DNA of 64,000 nt from Sphingorhabdus sp. EL138 (lineage in GTDB: Bacteria; Pseudomonadota; Alphaproteobacteria; Sphingomonadales; Sphingomonadaceae), in NCBI RefSeq assembly GCF_945890115.1, contig NZ_CAMDCK010000014.1, positions 1 to 64,000 on the forward strand. The letters run 5' to 3'. This document shows, piece after piece, positions 46,586 to 56,203 of the stretch. The notes under the pieces are model-generated. The model made no database searches. It saw only the letters and a list, made by a program, of their open reading frames with translations, and was not told where the DNA came from. Both the position numbers and the translations under genes were made by a program. Positions within the stretch are counted from its first letter, which is position 1, and every line of letters starts with the position of its first letter.

Positions 46586-47662
46586 CTAACCGCATTGCGC
46601 GCGGTGCAGCAGCTTCTGATCCGCCAGCACCAGCGCCATCATCGCCGCGACCACGGGCGTGCCCCTGATGCCCACGCAAGGGTCATGGCGGCCCTTGGTG
46701 ACGATGTCCGTAGCCTCGCCTTCGTTCGTGACCGTCTCAACCGGCGTAAGAATGGAAGAGGTCGGCTTGAACGCCACGCGCACCAAAATAGGTTGCCCCG
46801 TTGAAATGCCGCCCGCGATGCCGCCTGCATTATTCGCCAGAAATTCAGGATGGTTTGACCCTGCGCTGGCTGGCCGCATCCGGTCGGCATTTTCCTCACC
46901 ACGCAACCGCGCTGCGCCAAAGCCTGCGCCAATCTCCACGCCTTTTACCGCGTTGATGCTCATCATCGCTGACGCCAGCTCGCTGTCGAGTTTGGCGTAA
47001 AGCGGCGCGCCCCAACCGGGGGGGACGCCCGTAGCAACACATTCGATGACCGCGCCCAAGGAGGAGCCAGCCTTGCGCGCTTCATCCACCAATTTTTCCC
47101 AGCGCCCCGCCGCCGCTTCATCGGGGCAAAAGAACGGGTTTTTATCAATTTGTGATGCTTCAAAATTATCGCGATTAATCGCATCGCCGCCGATTTCGGC
47201 GACATAGGCCATGATGCCCACATCCGGAATGACAGCGCGCGCCACTGCACCCGCCGCAACCCGCGCCGCAGTTTCACGGGCGCTCGACCGGCCACCGCCG
47301 CGATAGTCGCGAAAGCCATATTTGGCGTCATAGCTGTAATCGGCATGGCCGGGACGATAGGCCTTTGCGACGTCGGAATAATCCTTCGACCGTTGGTCGA
47401 CATTTTCGATCATCAGCGAAATCGGCGTGCCTGTCGTCCGGCCTTCAAATACGCCGGACAAGATACGCACGGCATCGGGTTCCTGCCGCTGCGTGGTGAA
47501 GCGCGACGTGCCGGGACGCCTTTGGTCCAAAAATGGCTGAATATCCGCCTCAGACAAAGCAAGGCCCGGAGGACAGCCATCGACCAACGCGCCCAGCGCC
47601 GGACCATGCGATTCGCCCCAAGTCGAAAAACGGAAGACGCGGCCAAAGGTATTAAAGCTCAT
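46586..47662 (-). CDS. aroC: Chorismate synthase
   Basis: A 358-residue FMN-dependent enzyme for the last shikimate step. It starts [20 protein letters not shown] and carries the three signatures ([23 protein letters not shown]-type [15 protein letters not shown], and the C-terminal [13 protein letters not shown]). Length normal. It lies 50 bp downstream of fabI on the same strand. Confidence 0.98.
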   Translation of the reverse strand: MSFNTFGRVFRFSTWGESHGPALGALVDGCPPGLALSEADIQPFLDQRRPGTSRFTTQRQEPDAVRILSGVFEGRTTGTPISLMIENVDQRSKDYSDVAKAYRPGHADYSYDAKYGFRDYRGGGRSSARETAARVAAGAVARAVIPDVGIMAYVAEIGGDAINRDNFEASQIDKNPFFCPDEAAAGRWEKLVDEARKAGSSLGAVIECVATGVPPGWGAPLYAKLDSELASAMMSINAVKGVEIGAGFGAARLRGEENADRMRPASAGSNHPEFLANNAGGIAGGISTGQPILVRVAFKPTSSILTPVETVTNEGEATDIVTKGRHDPCVGIRGTPVVAAMMALVLADQKLLHRAQCG

Positions 47663-47712
47663 TTGCTGTTTCCGTTTTCTTCATATGCGCCAAACGCTAT
47701 GCCCCTCAAACA

Positions 47713-48540
47713 TTAGGAGAGAGCAACATCAGGAGCATCCTCCTGCTTCATGCCGACGGTGTGATAGCCTGCGTCAACATGGTGGATTTCGCCCGTTACC
47801 CCTGCGGCAAGGTCGGACAGGAAATACAGCGCCGAGGAACCGACATCATCAATCGTGACATTACGGCGCAGCGGCGTGTTCAGCTCATTCCATTTCAATA
47901 TATAGCGGAAATCGCCAATGCCCGACGCCGCCAGCGTCTTGATGGGGCCAGCCGAAATGGCGTTGACGCGAATGCCCTGCGGCCCCACGTCATTGGCCAG
48001 ATATTTGACCGACGTTTCCAGCGCAGCCTTTGCTACGCCCATGACATTATAATGCGGCATAACCTTTTCCGCGCCATAATAGCTCAATGTCAGCAACGAC
48101 CCGCCGCCTTCGCCGGTTTCGGGATCGAGCGGCTTCATCAACGCGGCGGCACGCTTGGCAACGGCGGTAAAGCTGTAAACGCTGATGTTCATGGTCATCA
48201 GGAAGTCGTCCAACCCGACCTCAAAATATTTGCCGCGCAACGCCTCTTTATTGGTGAAGCCAATGGCGTGCACCACAAAGTCGATAGTTGGCCATTTGTC
48301 CGCCAGCGTTTCAAACGCGCGGTCGAGATTGGCCATGTCAGCGACATCGCAATCGATCAGGAAATCGCAACCAAGCTGCGCCGCCAATGGCCGCACCCGT
48401 TTTTCCATCACTTCGCCTTGATAGCTGAAGGCCAGTTCCGCGCCTTCGGCATGCAAACGCTTTGCGATACCCCATGCGAGCGACTTATCATTGGCAAGCC
48501 CCATAATCAGCCCGCGTTTACCAGCCATCAATCCGGTCAT
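47713..48540 (-). CDS. fabI: Enoyl-ACP reductase (NADH), FabI
   Basis: A 275-residue short-chain dehydrogenase of fatty acid elongation. Signatures: GLANDKSLAWGIAK near the N-terminus, VHAIGF, and the catalytic Tyr-x6-Lys (YNVMGVAK). ATG at 48540 has GAGGATATT directly upstream; the in-frame ATG at 48555 overlaps the preceding gene. Preceded by the YihY-type membrane gene, followed by aroC. Confidence 0.97.
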   Translation of the reverse strand: MTGLMAGKRGLIMGLANDKSLAWGIAKRLHAEGAELAFSYQGEVMEKRVRPLAAQLGCDFLIDCDVADMANLDRAFETLADKWPTIDFVVHAIGFTNKEALRGKYFEVGLDDFLMTMNISVYSFTAVAKRAAALMKPLDPETGEGGGSLLTLSYYGAEKVMPHYNVMGVAKAALETSVKYLANDVGPQGIRVNAISAGPIKTLAASGIGDFRYILKWNELNTPLRRNVTIDDVGSSALYFLSDLAAGVTGEIHHVDAGYHTVGMKQEDAPDVALS

Positions 48541-48547
48541 AATATCC

Positions 48548-49510
48548 TCATTCATCAGCTATATTGGCGTTGGCTTGCCTTAGTCCATTTTCATGGGCGT
48601 TGGCCAGCGCCGCGTTCAACTGCGCCCCTGTTACCAAGCCAAGGCCGATCAGGTAAAAGAAAATAAGCGCCAGCATCACGCCTGCTAGGCTGCCATAAGC
48701 CAGATCATAATTGTTAACGCTCGATAGGAACATGGGCAGCAACGCGGTTAGCCCCAGCCACCAAATGCTTACAAAGGCGGCCCCAGGCCATTTTGGAAAA
48801 TCGGCAGAGCGATATTTGGACGGTGTGAGGCCAGCGAAAATGACGTAAATCGCCGCACATAAAACGACAAAAGGAATGATACGACCCCACGCAAAATAGC
48901 TCGCCACCGTCTGCGCCGTGGGGATGTAGCGATAGACAAGATCCTCCGCCGCAGTGACCATCACCTGCGCGGAAAACGCGACCATCGCCAGCACGACCGA
49001 AGCGATGATCGCACCCAGCGAGCCCAGCCGGTAATGCCAAAACGCACGGCTGGGTGTTGCACCATAAGCGCGATGCAAAACGTCGCGAAAGGTTTCGATA
49101 AGACTGGCCGCCGTCCACAGGCTGACCCCCGCACTCAACCACAATAACGGACCCGAGCGCGCCGTCATCGCGGACTGGACGGGGACTTGAAGGGCGCTCG
49201 CGACACTTGGCGGCACAGTTTTAAAAAAGGCTTCGATTAACGCAAGGCCAGACTCGGTTTGGCCAAAGGCACCCGCGATCGCCGCAGCCACCACGCAAAA
49301 GGCGAATAAGGACAGCAAGGACAGATAGGCAAAATTGCCGGCATGAATGAAACCGTCACTATACACGCCCATGCCAACGCGCTTGGCCACTTCAACGACC
49401 TGACCCGGAAGGCCAAGCCGCGCAAACCATGTGGCTTCGCTTATCTCGGCATGCGTTGTCGCCGGAAGATGCGCCCGCGCCTCCGGTGACAGAGGCGAAA
49501 TTTCAGACAC
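48548..49510 (-). CDS. YihY/BrkB family membrane protein
   Basis: A 320-residue inner-membrane protein with six predicted helices and the family pattern (FAYLSLLSLF, WLGLTALLPMFLSSVNNYDLAYGSLAGV split). The GTG at 49510 has GGGAG upstream and overlaps the preceding gene by eight bases; an ATG at 49549 is possible. Despite the name RNase BN in older annotations, no nuclease activity is expected. Function unclear. Confidence 0.85.
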   Translation of the reverse strand: MSEISPLSPEARAHLPATTHAEISEATWFARLGLPGQVVEVAKRVGMGVYSDGFIHAGNFAYLSLLSLFAFCVVAAAIAGAFGQTESGLALIEAFFKTVPPSVASALQVPVQSAMTARSGPLLWLSAGVSLWTAASLIETFRDVLHRAYGATPSRAFWHYRLGSLGAIIASVVLAMVAFSAQVMVTAAEDLVYRYIPTAQTVASYFAWGRIIPFVVLCAAIYVIFAGLTPSKYRSADFPKWPGAAFVSIWWLGLTALLPMFLSSVNNYDLAYGSLAGVMLALIFFYLIGLGLVTGAQLNAALANAHENGLRQANANIADE

Positions 49511-50429
49511 CCATATTCTCCCTGACAGGGCTGTCCGAAAGAACATCACTTATCCGCGCAAGTTCCGCCGGGTCTGTCGGCAAATATATCATGAGCGCCA
49601 CAAGCTGATCCCCCCGCGCGCCGGTCTTAAGGGTAAAGCCGCGCCCCTTGATCCGCAGGACAGCACCTGAATTGGTGCGCGGCGGCACGGTCAACATCAC
49701 GGCGCCATCAACCGTCGGCACTTTGACCTTGCCGCCCGCCACCGCCTCTTTCAGTGAAATCGGCAGGTCGATACGGATATTGTCACCATCCCGCACCAAA
49801 TGCGGATGCCTGCCGATTTTCAACGTCACCATCGCGTCGCCATGGCCGCCGGGGCCGGGCTGTCCCTTGCCGGGAATACGGATTTGCTGTCCGGCAACTA
49901 TGCCAGCGGGCAGTTTGAATTCTACTGTCTTGCCCTCACCCAGCGTCATGCGTTGTGGCGCAAGCGTGGCCGCGTCCGTGAATGACACCAGATGTGCATA
50001 GGCGATATTCGCGCCCTTGGGCGGCGGTGCGTGCTGCGGACGTGGGCCGGGACCAGCGCCGGGACGTGCACCGGCCCCGCCGCCAAACAGACCATCAAAG
50101 ATATCGCCCAAGTCAATGCCGCCGCTGCCGAAGTCGAAATTGCCACCTGCTGGGCCACCTTGGCCATGGCCGCCACCGCCGCCAAAAGGATTACCCGCAA
50201 AGCGCGGCTGCCCGTTTTCGTCAATCTCCCCGCGATCATATTGACCGCGTTTTTTGGCGTCGGACAATAGATCATAAGCCTGCGTCACTTCGCTGAACCG
50301 GTCCGACGCTTTGGGATTGTCCTTGTTCTTGTCGGGGTGCAATTCCTTCGCCAGCTTGCGATAGGCGACCTTAATCGCCTTGTCGTCCGCGCCCTTGGAC
50401 ACACCTAATATGGAATAAGGATCTGCCAT
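49503..50429 (-). CDS. DnaJ-class chaperone without zinc repeats (CbpA-like)
   Basis: A 308-residue type II Hsp40. The J domain has HPD at residues 31-33, then a Gly-rich linker (about 78-135) with many GGG and PGAGP runs, then a C-terminal double beta domain (LKIGRHPHLVRDGDNIRIDLP and GAVLRIKGRGFTLKTG, split). The CxxCxGxG zinc module of DnaJ is absent. It is a second DnaK partner, next to fabI and the YihY gene with overlap. Confidence 0.94.
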   Translation of the reverse strand: MADPYSILGVSKGADDKAIKVAYRKLAKELHPDKNKDNPKASDRFSEVTQAYDLLSDAKKRGQYDRGEIDENGQPRFAGNPFGGGGGHGQGGPAGGNFDFGSGGIDLGDIFDGLFGGGAGARPGAGPGPRPQHAPPPKGANIAYAHLVSFTDAATLAPQRMTLGEGKTVEFKLPAGIVAGQQIRIPGKGQPGPGGHGDAMVTLKIGRHPHLVRDGDNIRIDLPISLKEAVAGGKVKVPTVDGAVMLTVPPRTNSGAVLRIKGRGFTLKTGARGDQLVALMIYLPTDPAELARISDVLSDSPVRENMGV

Positions 50430-50483
50430 TCTTGTCCCTGTTATCTTAATACCCGTTCTAGATTGGCATTAAAGCCCCGGGAT

Positions 50484-50951
50484 TCAACTTGGAAGCACTG
50501 CATTATTGGGTTTTTCACCCTTTAATTGGCGTAGCAGAAGATAGAGCAGCAAGCCAATCGGTCCAGACATCAGGGTAAAAAACAAAATCGGGGCCTGCAG
50601 CCAGCGAGATATTTTATGCGCGTCGGCGTTGCGCGCAATCCATATGCCGACAAACAGGTCAAAGGCCAAATAATGGATCCAGCCAATCGTTGCACCGCCA
50701 GGCGAGTCAAACAGCGCCATTATGCCTGCCAAAGTCGTAAAATCCGCTGACGGACGCCCCACGGGTCCACCATCCGAAATCAGGCCTGCCATCAACGGAA
50801 TGATCAAGCCAGCGTAGAGACATGCAAGCAACACCGTGCCTGCAAAAAATACCAAAGGAACAATAATCTCGCGTTTCGGCACAAGTGCCAAAATCACCCA
50901 ACACAGCAACGCCCATAGATTGGCGAGCCCAAATATCATGTCCCAGTTCAT
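50484..50951 (-). CDS. Aba4-like (DUF4281) membrane protein
   Basis: A 155-residue protein with four predicted helices (about residues 8-25, 31-55, 93-107 and 119-141). It begins MNWDMIFGLANLWALLCWVI and has GWIHYLAFDLFVGIWIARNA, the family signature (split). The plant homologue Aba4 acts in neoxanthin synthesis; the bacterial role is unknown. It lies 54 bp upstream of the DnaJ-like gene. Confidence 0.8.
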   Translation of the reverse strand: MNWDMIFGLANLWALLCWVILALVPKREIIVPLVFFAGTVLLACLYAGLIIPLMAGLISDGGPVGRPSADFTTLAGIMALFDSPGGATIGWIHYLAFDLFVGIWIARNADAHKISRWLQAPILFFTLMSGPIGLLLYLLLRQLKGEKPNNAVLPS

Positions 50952-51002
50952 TTTATTGCCTAGCCCCTTTTAACCCGCATCAGTCTAGCCTATCGGTGGA
51001 TT

Positions 51003-51599
51003 ATGGAAAGACCTGATCCCTATAGCCTGTTCGACGACTGGTTTGCCGAAGCGCGGACGAGCGAAATAAATGACTCCAACGCCATGGCATTGGCCACCAC
51101 AGGGGCCAATGGCCAGCCGTCGGTGCGGATGGTGCTGTTGAAAGGCCATGGCCGCGATCTTGGCACGCATGGCGGATTTATATTCTACACCAATTTTGAA
51201 AGCCGCAAGGCGACGCAATTGTCCGACAATAAAAATGTCGCCTTGCTGTTTCATTGGAAATCCTTGCGACGGCAAATCCGGATTGAGGGTGCGGCTAGTC
51301 CAGTCGATGATGCGACCGCTGATGCCTATTTCGCCACCCGATCGCGCAATTCCCAACTTGGCGCATGGGCATCTGACCAGTCGCGCCCGCTTGCCGACCG
51401 CGCCACTTTTGAAGCACGCTTTGCCGAAGTAGAGGCCCGTTTTGACGGTCAAGACGTCCCACGCCCGCCGCATTGGTCGGGATGGATGGTCAGCCCGAAC
51501 CGTATCGAATTTTGGCAAGACCGCGAATTCCGCCTGCACGAACGCTGGCTGTATGAACGGGATGGGGACGGCTGGACCACTGGCATGCTGTACCCATGA
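51003..51599 (+). CDS. pdxH: Pyridoxamine/pyridoxine 5'-phosphate oxidase
   Basis: A 198-residue FMN enzyme making pyridoxal 5'-phosphate. It has [27 protein letters not shown], and the C-terminal [27 protein letters not shown] (split), which form the FMN and substrate sites. Normal length. Divergent from the Aba4-like gene; the cation transporter gene follows after 10 bp. Confidence 0.96.
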   Translation: MERPDPYSLFDDWFAEARTSEINDSNAMALATTGANGQPSVRMVLLKGHGRDLGTHGGFIFYTNFESRKATQLSDNKNVALLFHWKSLRRQIRIEGAASPVDDATADAYFATRSRNSQLGAWASDQSRPLADRATFEARFAEVEARFDGQDVPRPPHWSGWMVSPNRIEFWQDREFRLHERWLYERDGDGWTTGMLYP

Positions 51600-51609
51600 C
51601 ATTATCACG

Positions 51610-52563
51610 ATGAGCCTTGCGCATAATCACCATCACCATGCGCATGGTGATTTAACCAAGCGCGCGGCCATAGCCAGCGTATCGGTAGCTTTGTTTCTGT
51701 TGGCGCTGAAGATATTTGCGGCAACCGAAACCGGCTCAGTCGCCTTATTGGCCTCATTGGCGGATACTGGCTTTGACGTTTTGGCATCGGTGCTGACATT
51801 ATTCAGCGTCCGTTATGCCGCCATGCCCGCCGATGATGATCACCGGTTCGGCCATGGCAAGGCAGAGGCGCTGTCTGCGCTGCTTCAGGTCGTGTTGATT
51901 ACCGTATCGGCCATATTGATCGCATGGCGCGCCATCGTGCGCTTTGGCGCGCAGGAACAGACCGCCCACCCCGAATATGGCATTGGCGTTTCGGTCATTG
52001 CCATCGTCGCCACTTTGGGTTTGCTGGCCTATCAACGGCAGGTGGTCCGCCAAACCGGATCGATCGCGATTCAAGCCGACCATGTACATTATCAAAGCGA
52101 CTTGTTGCTCAACATCGCGGTGATCGTTGCGATACTGCTCGACAATATGCTGAATGTGCGCGGGGCTGATCCTGCATTCGGGATTGCGATTGCCTTATGG
52201 TTATCATGGGGTGCCTATCGCGCCGCGGGCTTGGCGCTCGACCAGTTGCTGGACCGCGAATGGCCGGAAGAAAAACGCCAGCGTTTCATTGAAGTCGCAC
52301 TGCGTCATCCTGAATTGCGCGGCATTCACGATATGCGCACCCGTTCCAGCGGCACGCATGATTTCTGCCAATTCCATGCATGGGTCGATCCGAATATGAC
52401 GGTTGCGGCGGCACATGATATCATGGACGAGGTGGAGCAAGCGTTGATGGACGCGTTTCCGGGCGTCGAAGTCCTGATTCACCCTGACCCCGAAGGGCAT
52501 AAGGATGAAATGGGCTATATCCCGGCGGAAACCATAGAACGTGGCGAGAAACATGACGACTGA
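51610..52563 (+). CDS. Cation diffusion facilitator (FieF/CDF) transporter
   Basis: A 317-residue CDF exporter of Zn2+, Fe2+ or similar. It has a His-rich N-terminus (HNHHHHAHG), six membrane helices, the DxxxD site in ADTGFDVLAS and the HxxxD site in DHVHYQSD, and the cytosolic metal-binding C-terminal domain. Metal specificity not clear. ATG at 51610; earlier frames overlap pdxH. Its end overlaps the PhzF-like gene. Confidence 0.95.
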   Translation: MSLAHNHHHHAHGDLTKRAAIASVSVALFLLALKIFAATETGSVALLASLADTGFDVLASVLTLFSVRYAAMPADDDHRFGHGKAEALSALLQVVLITVSAILIAWRAIVRFGAQEQTAHPEYGIGVSVIAIVATLGLLAYQRQVVRQTGSIAIQADHVHYQSDLLLNIAVIVAILLDNMLNVRGADPAFGIAIALWLSWGAYRAAGLALDQLLDREWPEEKRQRFIEVALRHPELRGIHDMRTRSSGTHDFCQFHAWVDPNMTVAAAHDIMDEVEQALMDAFPGVEVLIHPDPEGHKDEMGYIPAETIERGEKHDD

Positions 52564-53353
52564 ACTTCCGTATTTCCACGTAGATGCTTTCGCGGACCGT
52601 CCCTTCACGGGCAATCAAGCCGCCGTTATGCCGCTGACTAAATGGCTGGATGACGCCGTGCTTCAGGCGATTGCGGAGGAAAATAACTTCGCCGAAACGG
52701 CCTTTTATGTGCCCGACGCAACGGGCGCGGCGGATTATGAACTGCGCTGGTTTACCCCAGCCGTGGAAATTCGCCTGTGCGGTCATGCGACATTGGCAAG
52801 CGGCTATGTCATTTTGAGCCAAAACCCGGCGTTGGACCGCGTGACATTGCGCACGCGCAAGGCGGGGATATTGGAAGTGCGCCGCGCAGGCGATGCTTAT
52901 GCTGTCGCCCTGCCCGCCATTCCGACCGAGCAAGTCGACAATGCGGAGATGATGGCGGCGATGGGTGGCACACCTTTGTCGATGCGCAGCAACCCCGACA
53001 GCTATAATATGTTCGTCTATGCCACCGCAGCCGAAATATTGGCGCTCAAGCCAGATATGAAGGCGCTGGCGACCTTGGGCGATGACAGCTTCACCGCCAC
53101 CGCACGCGGCGACGACACCGACATCGTCAGCCGCGTATTCGTGCCTGGTGCAGGCGTCGATGAAGACAGCGTCACGGGCAGCGCCCATGCGGTCATCGCG
53201 CCATATTGGGCATCCGTGCTCGGCCGCGACAGCTTCACCGCCTATCAGGCATCGGCGCGCGGCGGATATTTGGGTTGCCAGCTAGAGAATGACAAAGTTT
53301 GGTTGTCAGGCCATTGTTTTACGGTAGTAAAGGGCGTGTTCAGCTTGCGCTGA
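52553..53353 (+). CDS. PhzF-type isomerase
   Basis: A 266-residue protein of the PhzF/DAP-epimerase-like fold. Features: FHVDAFADRPFTGNQAAV, a catalytic Glu in NNFAETAF, and RLCGHATLASGYV. PhzF itself acts in phenazine synthesis, but no other phenazine genes are here, so the substrate is unknown. The start overlaps the end of the CDF gene by eleven bases. Confidence 0.9.
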   Translation: MTTELPYFHVDAFADRPFTGNQAAVMPLTKWLDDAVLQAIAEENNFAETAFYVPDATGAADYELRWFTPAVEIRLCGHATLASGYVILSQNPALDRVTLRTRKAGILEVRRAGDAYAVALPAIPTEQVDNAEMMAAMGGTPLSMRSNPDSYNMFVYATAAEILALKPDMKALATLGDDSFTATARGDDTDIVSRVFVPGAGVDEDSVTGSAHAVIAPYWASVLGRDSFTAYQASARGGYLGCQLENDKVWLSGHCFTVVKGVFSLR

Positions 53354-53388
53354 CCATCAACGACATTCCATAGTTCAAAGGATCAAAC

Positions 53389-53679
53389 ATGCTAAAGTCA
53401 TTCGCCGTCGTATCGGCACTCCTGCTTTCATCCGCCGCAATGGCGCAAGATGCACCGCCGCCCGCGCCAAGCGGTGGCGGGCCACAGCCAGAGCAGATTT
53501 TCGCTTTTCTCGATGCCAATAAGGACGGCTTCATTGCCAGAGACGAGGCGCAAGGTCCGTTGGTGCAATATTTTTCGAATATTGATGCCGATAAGGACGA
53601 CAAGATTTCAATGGACGAATTGAAAGCCGCAATGGCCGCGATGCGTCCGCCTGAGCCCACACAAGGTGGCAGCGACTAA
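53389..53679 (+). CDS. Exported small EF-hand calcium-binding protein
   Basis: A 96-residue protein with a Sec signal (KSFAVVSALLLSSAAMAQ, cleavage near residue 20), a Pro-rich linker (about 23-32), and two EF-hands. EF1 is Asp42-Asn44-Asp46-Glu53 (DANKDGFIARDE) and EF2 Asp66-Asp68-Asp70-Glu77 (DADKDDKISMDE); EF2 has Asp instead of Gly at loop position 6. It is probably a periplasmic calcium sensor or buffer. It starts 35 bp after the PhzF-like gene. Confidence 0.92.
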   Translation: MLKSFAVVSALLLSSAAMAQDAPPPAPSGGGPQPEQIFAFLDANKDGFIARDEAQGPLVQYFSNIDADKDDKISMDELKAAMAAMRPPEPTQGGSD

Positions 53680-53691
53680 TCACTACCCGAT

Positions 53692-53747
53692 TATAAGCAA
53701 ACAAAACGCGCGGGAAGCCAATAAGCCTCCCGCGCGCTTTTGCTTAT
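53692..53747. terminator. Bidirectional terminator between the EF-hand and cyclophilin genes
   Basis: CGCGCGGGA-AGC, loop, GC-CTCCCGCGCG (53707-53736) forms a strong stem followed by CTTTTGC on the plus strand. Flanking TATAAGCAAA (53692-53701) and TTTGCTTATA (53738-53747) extend the dyad, giving A/T tracts on both sides for convergent genes. Confidence 0.9.
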
Positions 53748-53758
53748 AGTCTTGATTA

Positions 53759-54208
53759 TTAAGCTACGGTCGCCTTGCGGATTACGCCAGGGTTCGCAGG
53801 TGGCTCACCCTTTGGCAAAGCGTCAACATGCTCCATACCGCTGATCACTTGGCCCCAGACGGTGTATTGACGGTCCAAAAAGCTGGCATCGTCAAAGCAG
53901 ATGAAAAACTGGCTATTGGCGGTGTTCGGATCATTGGTCCGCGCCATGGAGCAAACGCCGCGCACATGCGGTTCTGCGTTAAATTCCTGCTTCAGATTTG
54001 GCTTCGACGAACCGCCCATGCCAGTGCCATTGGGGCAACCGCCCTGCGCCATGAAGCCGGGGATGACGCGGTGGAACTTCACGCCGTCGTAAAAACCTTC
54101 GCCGACAAGTTCGGTGATGCGGGCTACGTGGTTGGGGGCAAGATCAGGACGCAGCTTGATAACAACGTCGCCGCTGTCGAGCGAAAGGGTAAGTGTTTCA
54201 TCGGCCAT
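53759..54208 (-). CDS. Peptidyl-prolyl cis-trans isomerase (cyclophilin)
   Basis: A 149-residue cytoplasmic cyclophilin with FHRVIPGFMAQGGCPNGTGMGG (split) and SQFFICFDDASFLD, the active-site arginine and hydrophobic pocket. No signal peptide. It speeds proline isomerisation in folding proteins. Single gene, terminating at the shared terminator. Confidence 0.95.
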   Translation of the reverse strand: MADETLTLSLDSGDVVIKLRPDLAPNHVARITELVGEGFYDGVKFHRVIPGFMAQGGCPNGTGMGGSSKPNLKQEFNAEPHVRGVCSMARTNDPNTANSQFFICFDDASFLDRQYTVWGQVISGMEHVDALPKGEPPANPGVIRKATVA

Positions 54209-54364
54209 ATTGATATTCCTTCAGGCTTTTAAAATGGATGATGGCCGCCCTAGGGGATGCATCGCATAGGTGCAAAGCCAAAATCATTGCTTTTTGACGC
54301 CGCCTGCGTAGGAGGGGCGAATTCTTACTATAACGTCTCAGATTGAAAAACGGGAGGCCCGCAA

Positions 54365-55774
54365 TTGACCAGCGACATCGCCAACCCGGCCATCATTGAC
54401 CCCGAAATCATGGAAACGCTGGACGAAGACAATCGCCTGACGCGCGATTATGTTGACCGCGTTCTCGACGCTGTTGACGACGGCGATCTCGACGAAGTCT
54501 ACAGGCTTGTGGAACCCCTGCACGAAGCCGACATTGCCGACCTTCTCGAACTGACGCCATCCGAACGGCGCGGTATACTCGCCATTAGCCTAGGCGACCT
54601 GATGAGCGCCGAGGTGTTGGCCGAGGTCAACGATTATGTCCGCGAAGACATCATCGACGCCCTGCCCGCATCGCAAGTTGCCGGACTTGCCGGACAGTTG
54701 GATACCGATGACGCGGTCGCGATTATCGAGGATATGGAGGAAGAGGACCAGCAAGCCGTTTTGGCCGAGCTGGACCCCGAAGACCGCGCCGTCATTGAAG
54801 ATGCGTTGTCATATCCCGACGAATCCGCTGGCCGTATCATGCAGCGTGAATTGGTCGCGGTGCCGGAACATATGACCGTGGGTCAGCTCATCGATTATCT
54901 GCGCGATCGCCAAGACCTGACCACCGAATTCTGGGAAATCTTTGTCGTCGATCCGCAGCATAAGCCTGTTGGCACATGCAAATTGAGCTGGATCATGCGC
55001 AGCCAGCGCAAGGTGCCGGTCAGCGAAATCATGATGCATGAACAAACGCTCATCCCGGTCGATATGGATCAGGAAGAGGTCGCGTTACGTTTCCAGAAAT
55101 ATGCCCTGATTTCTGCGGCTGTCGTCGATGGTTCTGGCCGGTTGGTGGGGGTCATCACCGCCGATGACATTGTCCATATTGTGCAGGAAGAAGCCGACGA
55201 AGATATCCTACGCCTGTCGGGTGCTGGCGAAGGCGACATTAACGAGCCGATTTCGGAAAGCTACAAGGCGCGCGTCCGCTGGCTGATTGCCAATTTGGGC
55301 ACGGCGATGGTCGCAAGTTTCATCATTGCGCAATTTGGCGCGGCGATTGAAACGATGGTCGCGCTCGCGGTTTTGATGCCCATCGTCGCGTCCATAGGCG
55401 GCAATGCAGGGACGCAGACTTTGGCCGTGACGGTGCGGGCGCTGGCCACCAATCAGTTGACCCAGTCCAACACTATGCGCTCAATTTGGCGCGAAATCCG
55501 CGTGGCGCTGCTCATTGGCGCAACGGTCGCGGTGATCGCTGGTTTGGGCGCTGGCCTGATTTTCAGCAACTGGCTGCTCGCTAGCGTCATTGCGGTGGCG
55601 ATATTGTGCAATATTTCATTGGCTGGATTGTCCGGTGTCGCCATTCCGGTGCTGCTGGACCGGCTCGATCAAGACCCGGCGGTTTCAAGCTCCATCTTTG
55701 TCACCATGATTACCGATTCGATGGGCTTTCTCATCTTTCTTGGCCTCGCGGTCTTCAGCGGCCTTGCTGGTTAG
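54365..55774 (+). CDS. mgtE: Magnesium transporter MgtE
   Basis: A 469-residue Mg2+ channel. It begins with TTG after a GGGAGG site (MTSDIANPAIID); an N-terminal helical superfamily domain, two CBS domains (about residues 145-270), and five C-terminal membrane helices with the PGxxNAGTQ-like motif IVASIGGNAGTQTLAVTVRA follow. It imports Mg2+ and is gated by cytosolic Mg2+ through the N and CBS domains. No Mg riboswitch found upstream. Confidence 0.97.
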   Translation: MTSDIANPAIIDPEIMETLDEDNRLTRDYVDRVLDAVDDGDLDEVYRLVEPLHEADIADLLELTPSERRGILAISLGDLMSAEVLAEVNDYVREDIIDALPASQVAGLAGQLDTDDAVAIIEDMEEEDQQAVLAELDPEDRAVIEDALSYPDESAGRIMQRELVAVPEHMTVGQLIDYLRDRQDLTTEFWEIFVVDPQHKPVGTCKLSWIMRSQRKVPVSEIMMHEQTLIPVDMDQEEVALRFQKYALISAAVVDGSGRLVGVITADDIVHIVQEEADEDILRLSGAGEGDINEPISESYKARVRWLIANLGTAMVASFIIAQFGAAIETMVALAVLMPIVASIGGNAGTQTLAVTVRALATNQLTQSNTMRSIWREIRVALLIGATVAVIAGLGAGLIFSNWLLASVIAVAILCNISLAGLSGVAIPVLLDRLDQDPAVSSSIFVTMITDSMGFLIFLGLAVFSGLAG

Positions 55775-55798
55775 CCGCGCAGTTCGCACATAATCCTT

Positions 55799-56203
55799 AT
55801 GCCCTTGAACATGACCAAAATCGCCTTTGGCGCGCAAAGCCCGCAGCATCTGCGGGAACGGCTTGCGGCATATGCCCAAGATGGCGAAGTGCGGATTACC
55901 ACCCGCTATTTGCCCAAGCGTGTCGCAGAAATGGCGGGCGGTTCGCTCTATTGGATTCACACGCACACAATCATCGGCAGAAGCCCGATCATCGGCTTTA
56001 TGGAAAATGGCGCTGGCCGGCATTGGATCCGCATTGTACCCCAGCTCATCACCGTCCGCTCGACACCCAAGCGCGCGCATCAGGGCTGGCGCTATCTCGA
56101 AGAAGCCAACGCCCCGCCCGATCTGGATTCGGTAGAAACCGACGGCCGCGACGAAATGTCGCCGAAGATGCTGAATGAATTGATGAAAATGGGGTTGGTT
56201 TAG
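55799..56203 (+). CDS. DUF1489 family protein
   Basis: A 134-residue soluble protein with TKIAFGAQSPQHLRERLAAY and YWIHTHTIIGRSPIIGF, the DUF1489 pattern of alphaproteobacteria. Unknown function. ATG at 55799 or 55811. It ends with four bases of overlap with the convergent FrnE-like gene. Confidence 0.83.
   Translation: MPLNMTKIAFGAQSPQHLRERLAAYAQDGEVRITTRYLPKRVAEMAGGSLYWIHTHTIIGRSPIIGFMENGAGRHWIRIVPQLITVRSTPKRAHQGWRYLEEANAPPDLDSVETDGRDEMSPKMLNELMKMGLV

Noticed and set aside
54209-54364. Magnesium riboswitch (M-box or mgtA leader) before mgtE
   Set aside because: The 156-bp gap lacks the conserved helices; only a GGGAGG ribosome site and weak hairpins are seen.
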